DNA of 64,000 nt from Flavobacterium sp. ALD4 (GCF_002836475.1 NZ_PJBJ01000026.1:1-64000), one strand, 5' to 3'; counted from the stretch's first letter, positions 34,764-44,764 are shown. Notes: generated by a model not told the origin, from the letters alone. Program-made: numbers and translations.

Positions 34764-37514
34764 ATGAAAAAATCAGTATTGCCGTTAAACGAATCAGAAA
34801 GGCTTAAGGCTCTTGAAAGTTATTCAATTATGGATTCTTTGCCTGAACAAGAGTATGATTCTATCACACAGTTAGCTTCTTACATTTGTGGGACTCCGAT
34901 AGCTTTAATAAGTTTATTAGATGAAGGTCGTCAATGGTTTAAATCAAGTGTAGGTTTAAGTGCTATTGAAACTCCCCGGGACATCTCTTTTTGCCAATAT
35001 GCAATTATGGGAGAGGAGGTATATGAAGTTAATAACGCATTGGAAAATGAAACTTTTGCCGATAATCCCTTAGTGACCGGTAATCCTGACATTCGGTTTT
35101 ATGCCGGTGCTCCACTTCATGATGTTAACGGATTCAATTTAGGCTCATTGTGCGTAATAGATACAAAGCCAAGAATACTTTCTGATGAACAGAAAAACGC
35201 ATTAAAACTATTGGCTAATCAAGTTGTTTTATTGTTGGATCTGCGAAAAAAAAATATAGCCCTTAAAAGTACTCAACAGGAATTTCAGAACTTTCTTGAA
35301 CTCTCAAAAGATTTAGTTTGTATCGCTAACATAGACGGTACATTACAGAAAGTAAATTCGGCTTTTACCGATGTTTTAGGATATTCCAAAGAAGAGTTGG
35401 AAGGCATACCATTTGTAGGTTTTATTCACTCTGAAGATATAGAAATTAGCGATAAAGAAGTAGAGAAACTTGCGCAAGGACAAAAGACGATTAGTTTTGA
35501 AAACCGATACCGCTCTAAAAATGGAGCTTACGTTCTGTTAAGCTGGAACGTAACACCAGAGCCAGAAACAGGAAATCTATATTGTACAGCGAGAGATGTC
35601 ACTTTTGAACGAAGTCAACAAGAAATAGTAGTACAAACTAGTAATGAGTTGAAAGCGATACTTAATGCTTCTGAATTCTCGATAATAGCGACGGACCTTG
35701 ACGGTATGGTGAAAGAATTTAATAAGGGAGCTGAAGTTTTACTGGGTTATAAAGCAGATGAATTGGTAGGAAAAAGCTCAGTGGCTATTTTCCATTCGGT
35801 AAACGAGGTTGTACAACGTTCCCAAGACTTAATTAAGGAACTCGGTGAAATTGTTGAGCCGGGATTTGATGTGCTTTTTATTAAAACTCGAAAATCTGGG
35901 GTCGCTGATACGCATGAGTGGACGTATTTAAGAAAAGATGGGACGACCTTTCCAGTACAGTTATCAATCACTGCCATTAAGAATAGTATAGGGGAAATAA
36001 CTGGTTACTTAGGAATAGCCAAGGATATTTCAAAGGAAAAGGAAGCCGAACTTAATTTAATCAACAGCAATAACTTATTAGATGAATCCCAACGGATAGC
36101 TAAAACAGGAAGTTGGAAATATGATATAAATACAAATAATCTGATTTGGTCAAAAGGGCATTATAGTGTTTTTGAATTGGAAAAATTACCTGAAAATGAA
36201 CTTAATAATGCTTATCGAAGTCGCATCCATCCCGAAGACTTAGTGGTTTTAGATGAGTTAAGTGAAAATATCGTAAAAACAGGTAAAGATTTTAAAGTTA
36301 GTTATAGAATAGTCTTGCCGGACAGCAGAATAAAGCAGATTTTAGAAATAGGCCAGCCATATAAAAACCGGAGAGGAGAAGTGGTTGGAATACAAGGGAC
36401 AATTCAAGATATTACCGAAAAAACGTTAGCCGAACAAATCATAATTGAAAAAGCAAAAGAAATAAATGATGTTAGGTCTGCTTTAGATGAATCTTCGATA
36501 GTTACAATTACAGATCAAAAAGGTATTATTAATTTTGTGAATGATAAATTTTGTTCCATTTCTAAATATTCGAAAAAAGAACTTCTTGGTCAATATCATT
36601 ACCTTGATAATCCACATTATAAATTAAATAAGTTCATTAAAAACATGTGGAAGGTCATTGCTAATGGGCAAGTATGGCAAGGAGAGATAATGAATGTTGC
36701 TAAAGACGGGTCATTTTACTGGGTGTATTCAACCATTGTTCCTTTTTTAGATAATGAGGGAAAACCATATCAATATATCGCGATCAGTTCAGATATTACG
36801 GAGCAAAAACAAGCACAGAAAAATTTAAACAATGCATTAACTGATCTTGAAAAAAAGAATAAGGAATTGGATCAGTTTGCTTATATCGTTTCTCATGACC
36901 TCAAGGCTCCTCTTAGGGCTATCAATAATCTTTCGGAGTGGATTATGGAAGATATGCCTGAGATGCCTGCTGAGGTAAGTAGTAATTTTGGATTGTTACG
37001 AGGTCGTGTCATGCGCATGGAGAATTTAATTAATGGCGTTTTAGATTATTCCCGTATTGGTAAAGTGTTGATTGAAAAACAGCTAACTGACTTGAAAAAA
37101 ATGTTACATTATATTGTTGAAACAATTGTACCCACTGAAGGGTATGTCGTTTATATTGCAGACAATATTCCTGAAATTAAAATTGCAAGAATATTATTTC
37201 AGCAGATTTTCACTAATCTTATCAGTAATGCAATAAAGTATAATGACAAACCAATAGGGAAAATAGAATGCCTCTATGAATCATTGCCTGGTTTTCACCA
37301 ATTTACCATAAAAGATAATGGCCCCGGAATAGCAAAAGAATACCATGAAAAAGTATTTAAAGTTTTTCAAACTATTGAAGCTAGGGATAAAAAGGAAAGT
37401 ACAGGTGTTGGATTGTCAATTGTACAAAAGATAGTTGAAGAAAAGGGAGGTACTATTCGTATTGAATCTGAAGAAGATAAAGGCGCAAGTTTTATTTTTA
37501 CAGTTCCTAAATAA
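34764..37514 (+). CDS. GAF/multi-PAS sensor histidine kinase
   Basis: ATG 34764 was preferred over an upstream TTG (916 residues). N-terminal GAF domain (about 10-150; YDSITQLASYICGTPIALIS). Four PAS-type domains follow at about 165-280, 285-425, 440-550 and 555-680. Then comes a HisKA helix with H711 in FAYIVSHDLKAPLRA. The HATPase domain has N box NLISNAIKYND, G1 DNGPGIAKEYHEKVF and G2 STGVGLSIVQKI. There are no obvious membrane segments, so it is cytoplasmic. It has the phytochrome-type kinase core often paired with Rcp1-like receivers, one of which is encoded downstream. Confidence 0.9.
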   Translation: MKKSVLPLNESERLKALESYSIMDSLPEQEYDSITQLASYICGTPIALISLLDEGRQWFKSSVGLSAIETPRDISFCQYAIMGEEVYEVNNALENETFADNPLVTGNPDIRFYAGAPLHDVNGFNLGSLCVIDTKPRILSDEQKNALKLLANQVVLLLDLRKKNIALKSTQQEFQNFLELSKDLVCIANIDGTLQKVNSAFTDVLGYSKEELEGIPFVGFIHSEDIEISDKEVEKLAQGQKTISFENRYRSKNGAYVLLSWNVTPEPETGNLYCTARDVTFERSQQEIVVQTSNELKAILNASEFSIIATDLDGMVKEFNKGAEVLLGYKADELVGKSSVAIFHSVNEVVQRSQDLIKELGEIVEPGFDVLFIKTRKSGVADTHEWTYLRKDGTTFPVQLSITAIKNSIGEITGYLGIAKDISKEKEAELNLINSNNLLDESQRIAKTGSWKYDINTNNLIWSKGHYSVFELEKLPENELNNAYRSRIHPEDLVVLDELSENIVKTGKDFKVSYRIVLPDSRIKQILEIGQPYKNRRGEVVGIQGTIQDITEKTLAEQIIIEKAKEINDVRSALDESSIVTITDQKGIINFVNDKFCSISKYSKKELLGQYHYLDNPHYKLNKFIKNMWKVIANGQVWQGEIMNVAKDGSFYWVYSTIVPFLDNEGKPYQYIAISSDITEQKQAQKNLNNALTDLEKKNKELDQFAYIVSHDLKAPLRAINNLSEWIMEDMPEMPAEVSSNFGLLRGRVMRMENLINGVLDYSRIGKVLIEKQLTDLKKMLHYIVETIVPTEGYVVYIADNIPEIKIARILFQQIFTNLISNAIKYNDKPIGKIECLYESLPGFHQFTIKDNGPGIAKEYHEKVFKVFQTIEARDKKESTGVGLSIVQKIVEEKGGTIRIESEEDKGASFIFTVPK

Positions 37515-38249
37515 ATGAAAATGATGGAGTCAGAAAAAAAATGTCAAGAGGAATTAATAGCTCTTAAAAAAGAATTTGAAGATTTTGTTTATATTGTGTC
37601 CCATGATATAAAAACACCAATGAGGGCTATCGTAAACATTGCTACTTGGATCGAAGATGATTTAGGCACTGATGTTGATAAGGATATTTTAGATAATTTT
37701 AATTTATTAAAAAATAGAGTAGGACGTCTGGAAAACATGATGAACGCTTTATTAGAATTTTCGCATGTCAAAAGAACGAAAATGGACCTATTCGAAGTGA
37801 GTATTCCAAAATTGGTAAATGATTGTATTGCAATGCTGGGGGACAAAAAAAACGTAGAATTTCATGTTAGTTATAATTTAGTTGATGAAAAATGCATTAC
37901 TTTGGGTAAAAAATTAGAAAAAGTAATTTATAGTTTGCTTCATAATGCCATTCAATTTCATGACAAAGAAAAGAAGAATGTATTTATTGAAATAATTGAA
38001 AACGAAAGCGATTATGAAATAATGATTAGCGATGATGGCCCCGGTATTCCGGAAGAGGTAAAAGACAAGATATTTTCTATTTTCTATACCGTTAACTCGA
38101 AGGATGTTGTTGATTCAACTGGTGCAGGGTTAGCAATATGCGACAAAATAATAAAAATGCTAGGAGGAACAATACGATATACTCCTAGATTAAATTACGG
38201 CTCAGTTTTTAGATTTAATTGGCCTAAAACAATAACAATAAATACTTAG
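37515..38249 (+). CDS. Sensor-less histidine kinase
   Basis: 244 residues, consisting only of a HisKA domain (H30 in YIVSHDIKTPMRAI) and an HATPase domain (N box LLHNAIQFHDK; SDDGPGIPEEVKDKIFSIF; STGAGLAICDKI). It is clearly a paralog of the C-terminal part of the kinase directly upstream, whose stop codon abuts its ATG with no gap. Such a kinase may act by heterodimerising with the upstream PAS kinase. That is inference. Confidence 0.88.
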   Translation: MKMMESEKKCQEELIALKKEFEDFVYIVSHDIKTPMRAIVNIATWIEDDLGTDVDKDILDNFNLLKNRVGRLENMMNALLEFSHVKRTKMDLFEVSIPKLVNDCIAMLGDKKNVEFHVSYNLVDEKCITLGKKLEKVIYSLLHNAIQFHDKEKKNVFIEIIENESDYEIMISDDGPGIPEEVKDKIFSIFYTVNSKDVVDSTGAGLAICDKIIKMLGGTIRYTPRLNYGSVFRFNWPKTITINT

Positions 38250-38253
38250 AATT

Positions 38254-38664
38254 ATGATGCAGAAATTGGTAAACATTCTACTGGTAGAAGATGATGAGGT
38301 CGATGTAATGAATGTAAAACGAGCATTCTCAAAAAATAATATTAAGAATGATCTTTATGTAGCCGGAAATGGCGTTGAGGCACTAGAGATGTTGCGTGGC
38401 TCTATTGTTCCTTTGCCAAGAATTATCATATTGGATATTAATATGCCTAAGATGAATGGAATAGAATTCCTTAAAGAACTAAGAATGGATGAAAATCTTA
38501 AAAACATCTCCGTCTTTGTTATGACTACTTCAAACGAGGATAGTGATAAAATTAATGCCTATAATCTTAATGTGGCTGGGTATATTTTAAAACCATTATC
38601 TTTCGAGAAATTTATCTCCTCTGTTGCTACACTTAAGAATTTTTGGTCTTTGTGTGAAATGTAG
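38254..38664 (+). CDS. Single-domain response regulator, Rcp1-like
   Basis: 136 residues, receiver domain only. Acidic pair DD in LLVEDDEVD, phospho-acceptor D61 in IILDINMPKMNG, Thr in VMTTS and Lys in GYILKP. The DDEVD N-terminus and the insertion before the DINMP strand are those of the Rcp1 group that serves phytochrome-type kinases. It begins 4 bases after the kinase stop. Confidence 0.9.
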   Translation: MMQKLVNILLVEDDEVDVMNVKRAFSKNNIKNDLYVAGNGVEALEMLRGSIVPLPRIIILDINMPKMNGIEFLKELRMDENLKNISVFVMTTSNEDSDKINAYNLNVAGYILKPLSFEKFISSVATLKNFWSLCEM

Positions 38665-38692
38665 CATCGAATAATAGTAATAATAGCAAATT

Positions 38693-39118
38693 ATGATAAA
38701 CTCAAACATCTTGTTAGTGGATAATTGTAAAGTAGACATTGAAAATACCAAAAAGGCATTTTTAATACTCGATATAAAAGCTACTTTACATTTTGCTAAA
38801 AATGATTTAGAAGCCTGGAATCAACTTCACGGCAATCATAAAGTTTCTCCAACACCTAAAATTCTTTTGATTGATATTAATCAGGAGGGGATTAATGGTA
38901 TAGGTTTAATAAATAAGATAAGGAGGGATGCTGATTTAAAATCAATATTAGTATTTGTAATCACAGATACAGATAATGAGAAAAATAAAATTGATGCTTT
39001 AAATTTAAATATTGCAGGATACCTACGTAAACCAATTGATAGCGACAAAAACATTGATTTTTTTTCAATCTTAAATAATTATTGGAATATTATTGAATAT
39101 TCAATTGAAAAAAGATAA
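38693..39118 (+). CDS. Partly degenerate receiver-domain protein
   Basis: 141 residues, a paralog of the preceding regulator (shared KKAF, ILLIDIN, LNIAGYLRKP). D61 and the Lys of YLRKP are kept. The acidic pair is DN instead of DD or ED, and the DINMPKMNG block has become DINQEGING. Mg2+ binding and phosphorylation may be weakened. It might be a decoy or a constitutive-state regulator. Confidence 0.8.
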   Translation: MINSNILLVDNCKVDIENTKKAFLILDIKATLHFAKNDLEAWNQLHGNHKVSPTPKILLIDINQEGINGIGLINKIRRDADLKSILVFVITDTDNEKNKIDALNLNIAGYLRKPIDSDKNIDFFSILNNYWNIIEYSIEKR

Positions 39119-39124
39119 AATAAT

Positions 39125-41482
39125 ATGGCTGTAGCTTTAAAAATATTAGTGATTGATGATGACAAAGTCGATTTGATTACTATTATCCGATCTATTTCAC
39201 ATTCTGGCATCTTAGCAGATGTGGAAAGTGCTTTTTCCGCCAAAGATGGCATTGAAAAGATTAAATCATTCGCTTATGATTTAATCTTTTTGGATTATTT
39301 GATGCCTGATAGCGACGGTATTTCTTTTCTGAAAATCCTGAAGAATTTAGGAATAGAGACGCCGGTAATTTTTGTAACTTCCCAGGGAGATGAAAAAATT
39401 GCCAGTCAGGCTATTTTGGGTGGGGCGTCAGATTACATTCCAAAATCATTATTGAATCCTGACGGTGTATCCCTCAGCATAAGGAATGCCCTTAAGCTCC
39501 ACGAGAGCCTTATTCATCGCAAGAAAACGGAATTAGCTTTAAAAATTAACGCAAACCGACTTTCAGAAGCTCAAAAACTTGCCAAAATTGGATTTTGGGA
39601 ATTAAACCTAATTGATAAAAAGGTTTTTTTCTCTGAACAAGTTTATACTATTTTTGAAATAGAAGAAAACAGTACTCCCTCATTGGATCTTTTAAAATCT
39701 CGCTTAATTAGTTCAGATAATGTCAAACTATTTGAAAAAAACCTAAAGCTGGTTGAAAATAATAATTCAGAAGTAAAGTTTAGTCATAGTTTAACAGGGA
39801 AAAACGGAGCTGTTAAATACATTAATGAGTACATAAAATGTCTGAATGATGAGTATAATGAACCCCTCAAAATTTTAGGAACGATTCAAGATGTCACTGA
39901 TCAAAAATATATTGAACGGGAGCTTACAAAAGCAAAAGAACTGGCAGAGCAATCAGTGCGAGTAAAGGAACAGTTTCTTACTAACATGAGTCATGAAATC
40001 CGTACTCCAATGAATGGTATTATTGGGTTTGCAAGAATTCTAGAGGGAACAGTTTTAGACAATGATCAGGAACAAAGTGTAAAAGCCATTAAAAGAGCTG
40101 GGAAAAGCTTAATGGTTATTATAAATGACATTCTTGATTTTTCAAAAATTGAAGCAGATAAAATGATAATTGAAGAAGTAAATTTCTCTTTATCAAAGAA
40201 TATCAAAACCGTAATAGAGTTGCTTTCTACAATCGCTAAAGAGAAGAAGGTAAAGTTACTTTATAAAATTGATCCAGAAATCAATGATACCTTAATTGGA
40301 GACCCCACGAAGTTGTCTCGAATTTTGATTAATTTGTTAGGGAATGCCTTGAAATTTACAGAAAAAGGATCTGTTGAGTTGGATATTTCTCAAGAAAAAG
40401 AATCTGATACAGAAACTTTTATTCGGTTTACGGTGACAGACACAGGTATCGGTATTCCGCAGGACAAAATAGATTCCATATTTGAAAGTTTTAATCAGGC
40501 TTCGAATGAAACGACGAGAAAATTTGGAGGCACAGGGTTGGGTTTAACCATAACCCGAAAACTGATTGAACTTCATGGTAGCGCTATAGCCGTGAATAGT
40601 GAAATGGGAAAAGGAAGTGCCTTTTCATTCCTGATACAATACGCAAAAGATAATAGTGGAGCAACTGATATCGCTTTAATTGAAAACAAAAAGTTAACTC
40701 CTGATTTCCTAAAAGACATAAAAATACTATTGGTTGAGGATAACGAACTAAACCAACTTTTAGCCATTAAAGTATTTAACAAATGGGAGAAAGAAATCGA
40801 TATTGCCGGTAATGGAAAAATAGCCATTGACAAAATGGAACAGAATAATTACGATATTATTTTGATGGACATTCAAATGCCTGAAATGGATGGGAATGAA
40901 CTGACAAAATATATTCGAAATCATATGGGGGCCAAATCAAATGTCCCAATAATAGCATTGACAGCTCATGCTACATTAAAAGAAGAAAAGCGCTGTATGG
41001 AAAATGGAATGAATGATTATTTATCAAAACCATTTCATTTTAAGGTATTACTTGAAAAGCTATACAATAATTTAATGAACACAAATACTACTGTTTCTTC
41101 TGACTCATCTATCCAGACAATCAAAGCTGAAAAATTAATTGATTTTAAGTGTTTAAATGAATTTGCTGATGGAGATGCTGATTTCGTCAAAGAAATGCTA
41201 CTCTTATTCATACAGAATTCTCCAATAACATTACAAATAATATTGGAATCAAATGAAGCGGATGATATTAACATTCTAAAATCTGAAGTGCATAAATTTA
41301 AGTCTTCTATCAGTTTGTTAGGGATTGTTTCAGCATCAAAAAGTATTGGAATTATTGAGGAAGAAATTAATATGAATCCTTTTGGACAAAAGCGGAAAGA
41401 GGAAGTAATCCATCTTAATGAAATTTGCCAGTCTGTTTTTACTGAATTGGAATCATTATTGCGTGTCTCATCAATAACGTAG
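39125..41482 (+). CDS. Hybrid histidine kinase: REC-PAS-HisKA-HATPase-REC-HPt
   Basis: 785 residues. Receiver 1 (about 5-120) has D57 in FLDYLMPDSDG. A PAS domain lies at about 145-260. HisKA has H290 in NMSHEIRTPMNG. HATPase has NLLGNALKFTEKG, DTGIGIPQDKIDSIFESF and GGTGLGLTITRKL. Receiver 2 (about 530-645) has D582 in LMDIQMPEMDG. The C-terminal HPt domain has H723 in EVHKFKSS. It contains all modules of a complete phosphorelay. With the three stand-alone receivers nearby, it gives several possible outputs, none of them DNA-binding. Confidence 0.92.
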   Translation: MAVALKILVIDDDKVDLITIIRSISHSGILADVESAFSAKDGIEKIKSFAYDLIFLDYLMPDSDGISFLKILKNLGIETPVIFVTSQGDEKIASQAILGGASDYIPKSLLNPDGVSLSIRNALKLHESLIHRKKTELALKINANRLSEAQKLAKIGFWELNLIDKKVFFSEQVYTIFEIEENSTPSLDLLKSRLISSDNVKLFEKNLKLVENNNSEVKFSHSLTGKNGAVKYINEYIKCLNDEYNEPLKILGTIQDVTDQKYIERELTKAKELAEQSVRVKEQFLTNMSHEIRTPMNGIIGFARILEGTVLDNDQEQSVKAIKRAGKSLMVIINDILDFSKIEADKMIIEEVNFSLSKNIKTVIELLSTIAKEKKVKLLYKIDPEINDTLIGDPTKLSRILINLLGNALKFTEKGSVELDISQEKESDTETFIRFTVTDTGIGIPQDKIDSIFESFNQASNETTRKFGGTGLGLTITRKLIELHGSAIAVNSEMGKGSAFSFLIQYAKDNSGATDIALIENKKLTPDFLKDIKILLVEDNELNQLLAIKVFNKWEKEIDIAGNGKIAIDKMEQNNYDIILMDIQMPEMDGNELTKYIRNHMGAKSNVPIIALTAHATLKEEKRCMENGMNDYLSKPFHFKVLLEKLYNNLMNTNTTVSSDSSIQTIKAEKLIDFKCLNEFADGDADFVKEMLLLFIQNSPITLQIILESNEADDINILKSEVHKFKSSISLLGIVSASKSIGIIEEEINMNPFGQKRKEEVIHLNEICQSVFTELESLLRVSSIT

Positions 41483-41659
41483 TCTAATTTTGGCGCATAG
41501 CATTAAATACAAATAAAGTACTCTGATAGTTTTATTTATTAATCATTATAATTAATGACCTACCAATAGAAATTTTGAAATAGATATCCTTGTGACAGAG
41601 ATAGCAAACTTAGTTTTTTAAATAATTATTTTCCCCAAATAGTAATTAAATTAAATCAA

Positions 41660-42022
41660 ATGAAAATTTTAATAGCCGAAGATGATGAAATGATGCTTAA
41701 AACAATGGAGTTTAAGCTAAAAAGAGAAGGTTTTGATGTAATCACATGTGCGAACGGCGAAGAAGCGATTACTAAAATTATTACTGATAATCCAGATGTA
41801 ATAATAACAGATATCATGATGCCGTTTGTTACCGGAATTGATATTATCAGAAAGGTGAAAACCGAATTAAAACTCAACATTCCTATAATTGTATTATCTG
41901 CCGTTGGCTTAGAGAAGACGGTTTTGGTAGCTTTCGAAGTAGGTGCAGATGATTTTATAACGAAGCCATTTAGTCCAAACGAGTTAATTGTAAGGGTAAA
42001 ACGACTTCTCTTAAAGGTCTAA
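41660..42022 (+). CDS. Single-domain response regulator
   Basis: 120 residues with DD at the N-terminus (LIAEDDEMM), D51 in IITDIMMPFVTG, Ser in VLSAVG and Lys in ITKPFSP. This is an OmpR/CheY-like receiver without an output domain. It is 177 bases from the hybrid kinase, possibly with its own promoter. Confidence 0.88.
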   Translation: MKILIAEDDEMMLKTMEFKLKREGFDVITCANGEEAITKIITDNPDVIITDIMMPFVTGIDIIRKVKTELKLNIPIIVLSAVGLEKTVLVAFEVGADDFITKPFSPNELIVRVKRLLLKV

Positions 42023-42168
42023 CGCAGACAGTAGTGTCAATTAATGTGGTACGAGAATTTTTTTATATTTAAAAATCGCTGCGCTGAGTAGTAGTTTTTT
42101 ACAAAGTAAATAAAAGGGTTCAATGAGTATTAAAATAGAGATAGTAGACTGTACTGATTATTCTCATT

Positions 42169-42818
42169 TTAATATTTTCCGAAAACAACTGCATTAATAT
42201 TTGCTCCTAAATCCACCAAATAGGTAGATTGTTTTTTCATAAATTCAATGGAGCTACAGATATAGAAGTGTTGATCAAAGTATGTACTATTTTCAATAAA
42301 GTATTAACGGTCAATTCGTTTTCCTATAAAACCCATTACTTTTTATCGAGTATATAAATCTATAATATCTTCTTGTCACATTTCCTTTAATTCATCTTTC
42401 ACAATGACACCTTCTAAAGTTTTATTGAAGTATAAGAGGCATTTGCTGATACGCTTTTGATTGTACATAAATTTCTAAATATTGAAATAAACGGAGTAAT
42501 GTGAGCACCTCCAGCAATAAAACCTCTTGGCTCTTTGCATTCAATGGTGGTCCAAACATCATATATAATTGATTCCTTTCGGGCATTTATTCGTCCAAGC
42601 ATATTAGGGACCCCTTGATGTTCTTTGTAAATCTTAATCATGAATTCAAGATAATTTTCTTTCCTCAAGTAGGTAAAGGTGAAGGGCCTTGTCTTATCTT
42701 TCAATTCCGGAAGTATTATGGAAACTTCAGCTGCCTAATCAGGAGTAAAATCATAGCGTACAGGTTTTTCAACTTTAAAACATTTTACATCATGGCTGAT
42801 GTATTTGGCTTCTAACAT
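42169..42818 (-). pseudogene. Decayed flavodoxin/ferredoxin reductase-like gene
   Basis: The minus strand from ATG 42818 reads LEAKYISHDVKCFKVEKPVRYDFTPD, then a TAG where the family has Gln in GQAAEVSI, then AAEVSIILPELKDKTRPFTFTYL (the FAD-binding RxYT-like block) and GFIAGGAHITPFISIFRNL (the NAD-binding GGxGxTP motif with His for the middle Gly). After 42414 the match continues only across frameshifts (STYFDQHFYICSS, LVDLGANINAVVFGKY), to a stop at 42169-42171. It was once an FNR-like FAD/NAD oxidoreductase of about 215 residues. It is now inactive. Confidence 0.8.
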
Positions 42819-43043
42819 CTTGATTCTATAATTCTTCGTTTTTTAATTTATAAAGATGATGTTATTCAAAGTGTATACGTTTGATAGGAAAAGGAGATCA
42901 TTAAAACTCCACAGTATAAATTTAACAAAAATAACAGTATTGATTGACTGTATAATTACCTGTTTTTAAGATGCGTATGCTTTTAAATTGGTTTTCATAG
43001 ATGATTTATTATCCCATCTGTTTTAACATATCTACATTCCTTT

Positions 43044-43073
43044 TTGAACACCCATTAAAAAAAAGTACATTTG
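43044..43073 (+). promoter_or_regulatory. Near-consensus Bacteroidetes promoter of the SulP gene
   Basis: TTG at 43044-43046, a 19-base spacer and TACATTTG at 43066-43073 fit the -33/-7 consensus very well. It predicts a leader of about 145 bases. Confidence 0.7.
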
Positions 43074-43114
43074 CAGATTAAAAGAATATTTTTTTTCTTA
43101 AACAGTAGGCTACG

Positions 43115-43131
43115 CCATTTTAGGCAAATGG
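43115..43131 (+). other. Hairpin in the SulP leader
   Basis: CCATTT (43115-43120), loop TAGGC, AAATGG (43126-43131). It lies in the predicted leader and may be regulatory. No known riboswitch was recognised. Confidence 0.3.
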
Positions 43132-43224
43132 TTACACGTCAATTTTTTTATTGGTTTTAGAGGTTGATTTTTAATTTACAGCTCTTTTCCGGACCATAAA
43201 CTCATCAATATTTTATAAAATAAA

Positions 43225-44757
43225 ATGAAACAGTATTTCAACTTATTCGATTTCACACAAAAAGTCAATTACAGAACTGAAGTTTTAGCAGGTTTAACAG
43301 TTGCTATGACCATGATTCCAGAGTCATTGTCATTTGCGATATTAGCTGGCTTTCCCCCCTTAGTTGGATTGTATGCTGCATTTATAATGGGCTTAGTTAC
43401 CGCTATATTTGGAGGTAGACCAGGAATGGTATCCGGTGGAGCAGGGGCAACAGTGATTGTTTTAATTGCTTTGATGAAGTCAAACGGGTTAGAATATGTA
43501 TTTGCGGCTGTTGCTTTGGCAGGGGTTATACAGATTTTGATTGGTCTGTTTAAGTTAGGTAAATTCATACGTCTGGTGCCACAGCCCGTAATGTTTGGTT
43601 TTGTGAATGGTTTAGCGATAATTATTTTTATGTCTCAGCTGGAGCAGTTCAAAACGATTGTAAATGGGGAGAGTGTTTGGTTATCCGGCAGCCCTATGTT
43701 TATTATGCTCGGTTTGGTGGCTTTAACTATTGCAATTGTGATATTTCTTCCTAAAGTAACTAAAGCTGTACCAGCTTCATTAGTAGCCATAATCGTGGTT
43801 TTTGGATTGGTTTTAGGGTTGGGAATTGAAACAAAAACGGTTGCGGATATTGCTTCCATAAGTGGTGGATTTCCCCCTTTTCATATTCCTGATATTACTT
43901 TAAGTTTAGAAACTTTAAAAATAATTTTCCCATATGCGCTAATTATGGCCTCAGTAGGATTAACAGAGGGATTGTTGACCTTAAACTTAGTGGATGAAAT
44001 AACGGGGACAAAAGGAAGCGGTAACCGCGAATGTATTGCCCAAGGAAGTGCTAATGTTTTAAATGGTTTTTTCTTCGGAATGGGAGGATGTCCTATGATA
44101 GCTCAGACTTTGGTTAACCTTTCTGCAGGTTCCAGAGCTCGTTTATCAGGTATAGTAGCCTCCTTGGCGATTCTTGTGATTATTTTGTTTGGAGCACCAG
44201 TAATTGAATTATTGCCCATAGCCGCTTTGGTAGGAGTGATGGTAATGGTGGCGATAGGTACATTTGAATGGATTAGTTTTAGAATAATCAATAAAATGCC
44301 TAAACACGATATATTTGTTGGAGTCTTAGTGGCAATCATTACTGTTTTATTACATAATTTGGCGTTAGCAGTTTTGATTGGAGTTATCATTTCAGCTTTG
44401 GTTTTTGCTTGGGAGAGTGCCAAACGCATTCGTGCCAGAAAATATATCGATGATAAAGGGGTTAAGCATTATGAAATATACGGACCATTATTTTTTGGTT
44501 CCACCACTGCTTTTGCCGAAAAATTTGATGTGCTTGATGACCCGGATGAGGTAATTGTTGATTTTAGAGAAAGCAAAATCACGGATATGAGCGCTATTGA
44601 CGCCGTACATAAATTAACAGAACGCTATGCAAAAGCGGGTAAAAAACTCCATTTGAGATATTTAAGCGCTGACTGTCGTGAGTTGCTTCATGCTGCAGAT
44701 GATGTTATTGACATTAATATCATTGAGGATCCTACTTATAAAGTGGCGGCCAATTAG
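43225..44757 (+). CDS. SulP family anion transporter with STAS domain
   Basis: 510 residues. About eleven or twelve membrane segments begin with the SulP motif (LTVAMTMIPESLSFAILAG, GLYAAFIMGLVTAIFGGRPG). ECIAQGSANVLNGFFFGMGGCP follows in mid-protein. A cytoplasmic STAS domain lies from about residue 415 to the end (YEIYGPLFFGSTTAF; VIVDFRESKITDMSAIDAV). SulP proteins carry sulfate, bicarbonate or other anions. The AQGxxN and GGxP motifs with this truncated extracellular part resemble the bicarbonate/sulfate group of Bacteroidetes. It is a single gene with its own promoter and terminator. Confidence 0.92.
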   Translation: MKQYFNLFDFTQKVNYRTEVLAGLTVAMTMIPESLSFAILAGFPPLVGLYAAFIMGLVTAIFGGRPGMVSGGAGATVIVLIALMKSNGLEYVFAAVALAGVIQILIGLFKLGKFIRLVPQPVMFGFVNGLAIIIFMSQLEQFKTIVNGESVWLSGSPMFIMLGLVALTIAIVIFLPKVTKAVPASLVAIIVVFGLVLGLGIETKTVADIASISGGFPPFHIPDITLSLETLKIIFPYALIMASVGLTEGLLTLNLVDEITGTKGSGNRECIAQGSANVLNGFFFGMGGCPMIAQTLVNLSAGSRARLSGIVASLAILVIILFGAPVIELLPIAALVGVMVMVAIGTFEWISFRIINKMPKHDIFVGVLVAIITVLLHNLALAVLIGVIISALVFAWESAKRIRARKYIDDKGVKHYEIYGPLFFGSTTAFAEKFDVLDDPDEVIVDFRESKITDMSAIDAVHKLTERYAKAGKKLHLRYLSADCRELLHAADDVIDINIIEDPTYKVAAN

Positions 44758-44764
44758 AAAAAAA

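Noticed and set aside
43074..43224. Known riboswitch in the SulP leader
   Set aside because: A hairpin is visible, but I could not match any riboswitch consensus.
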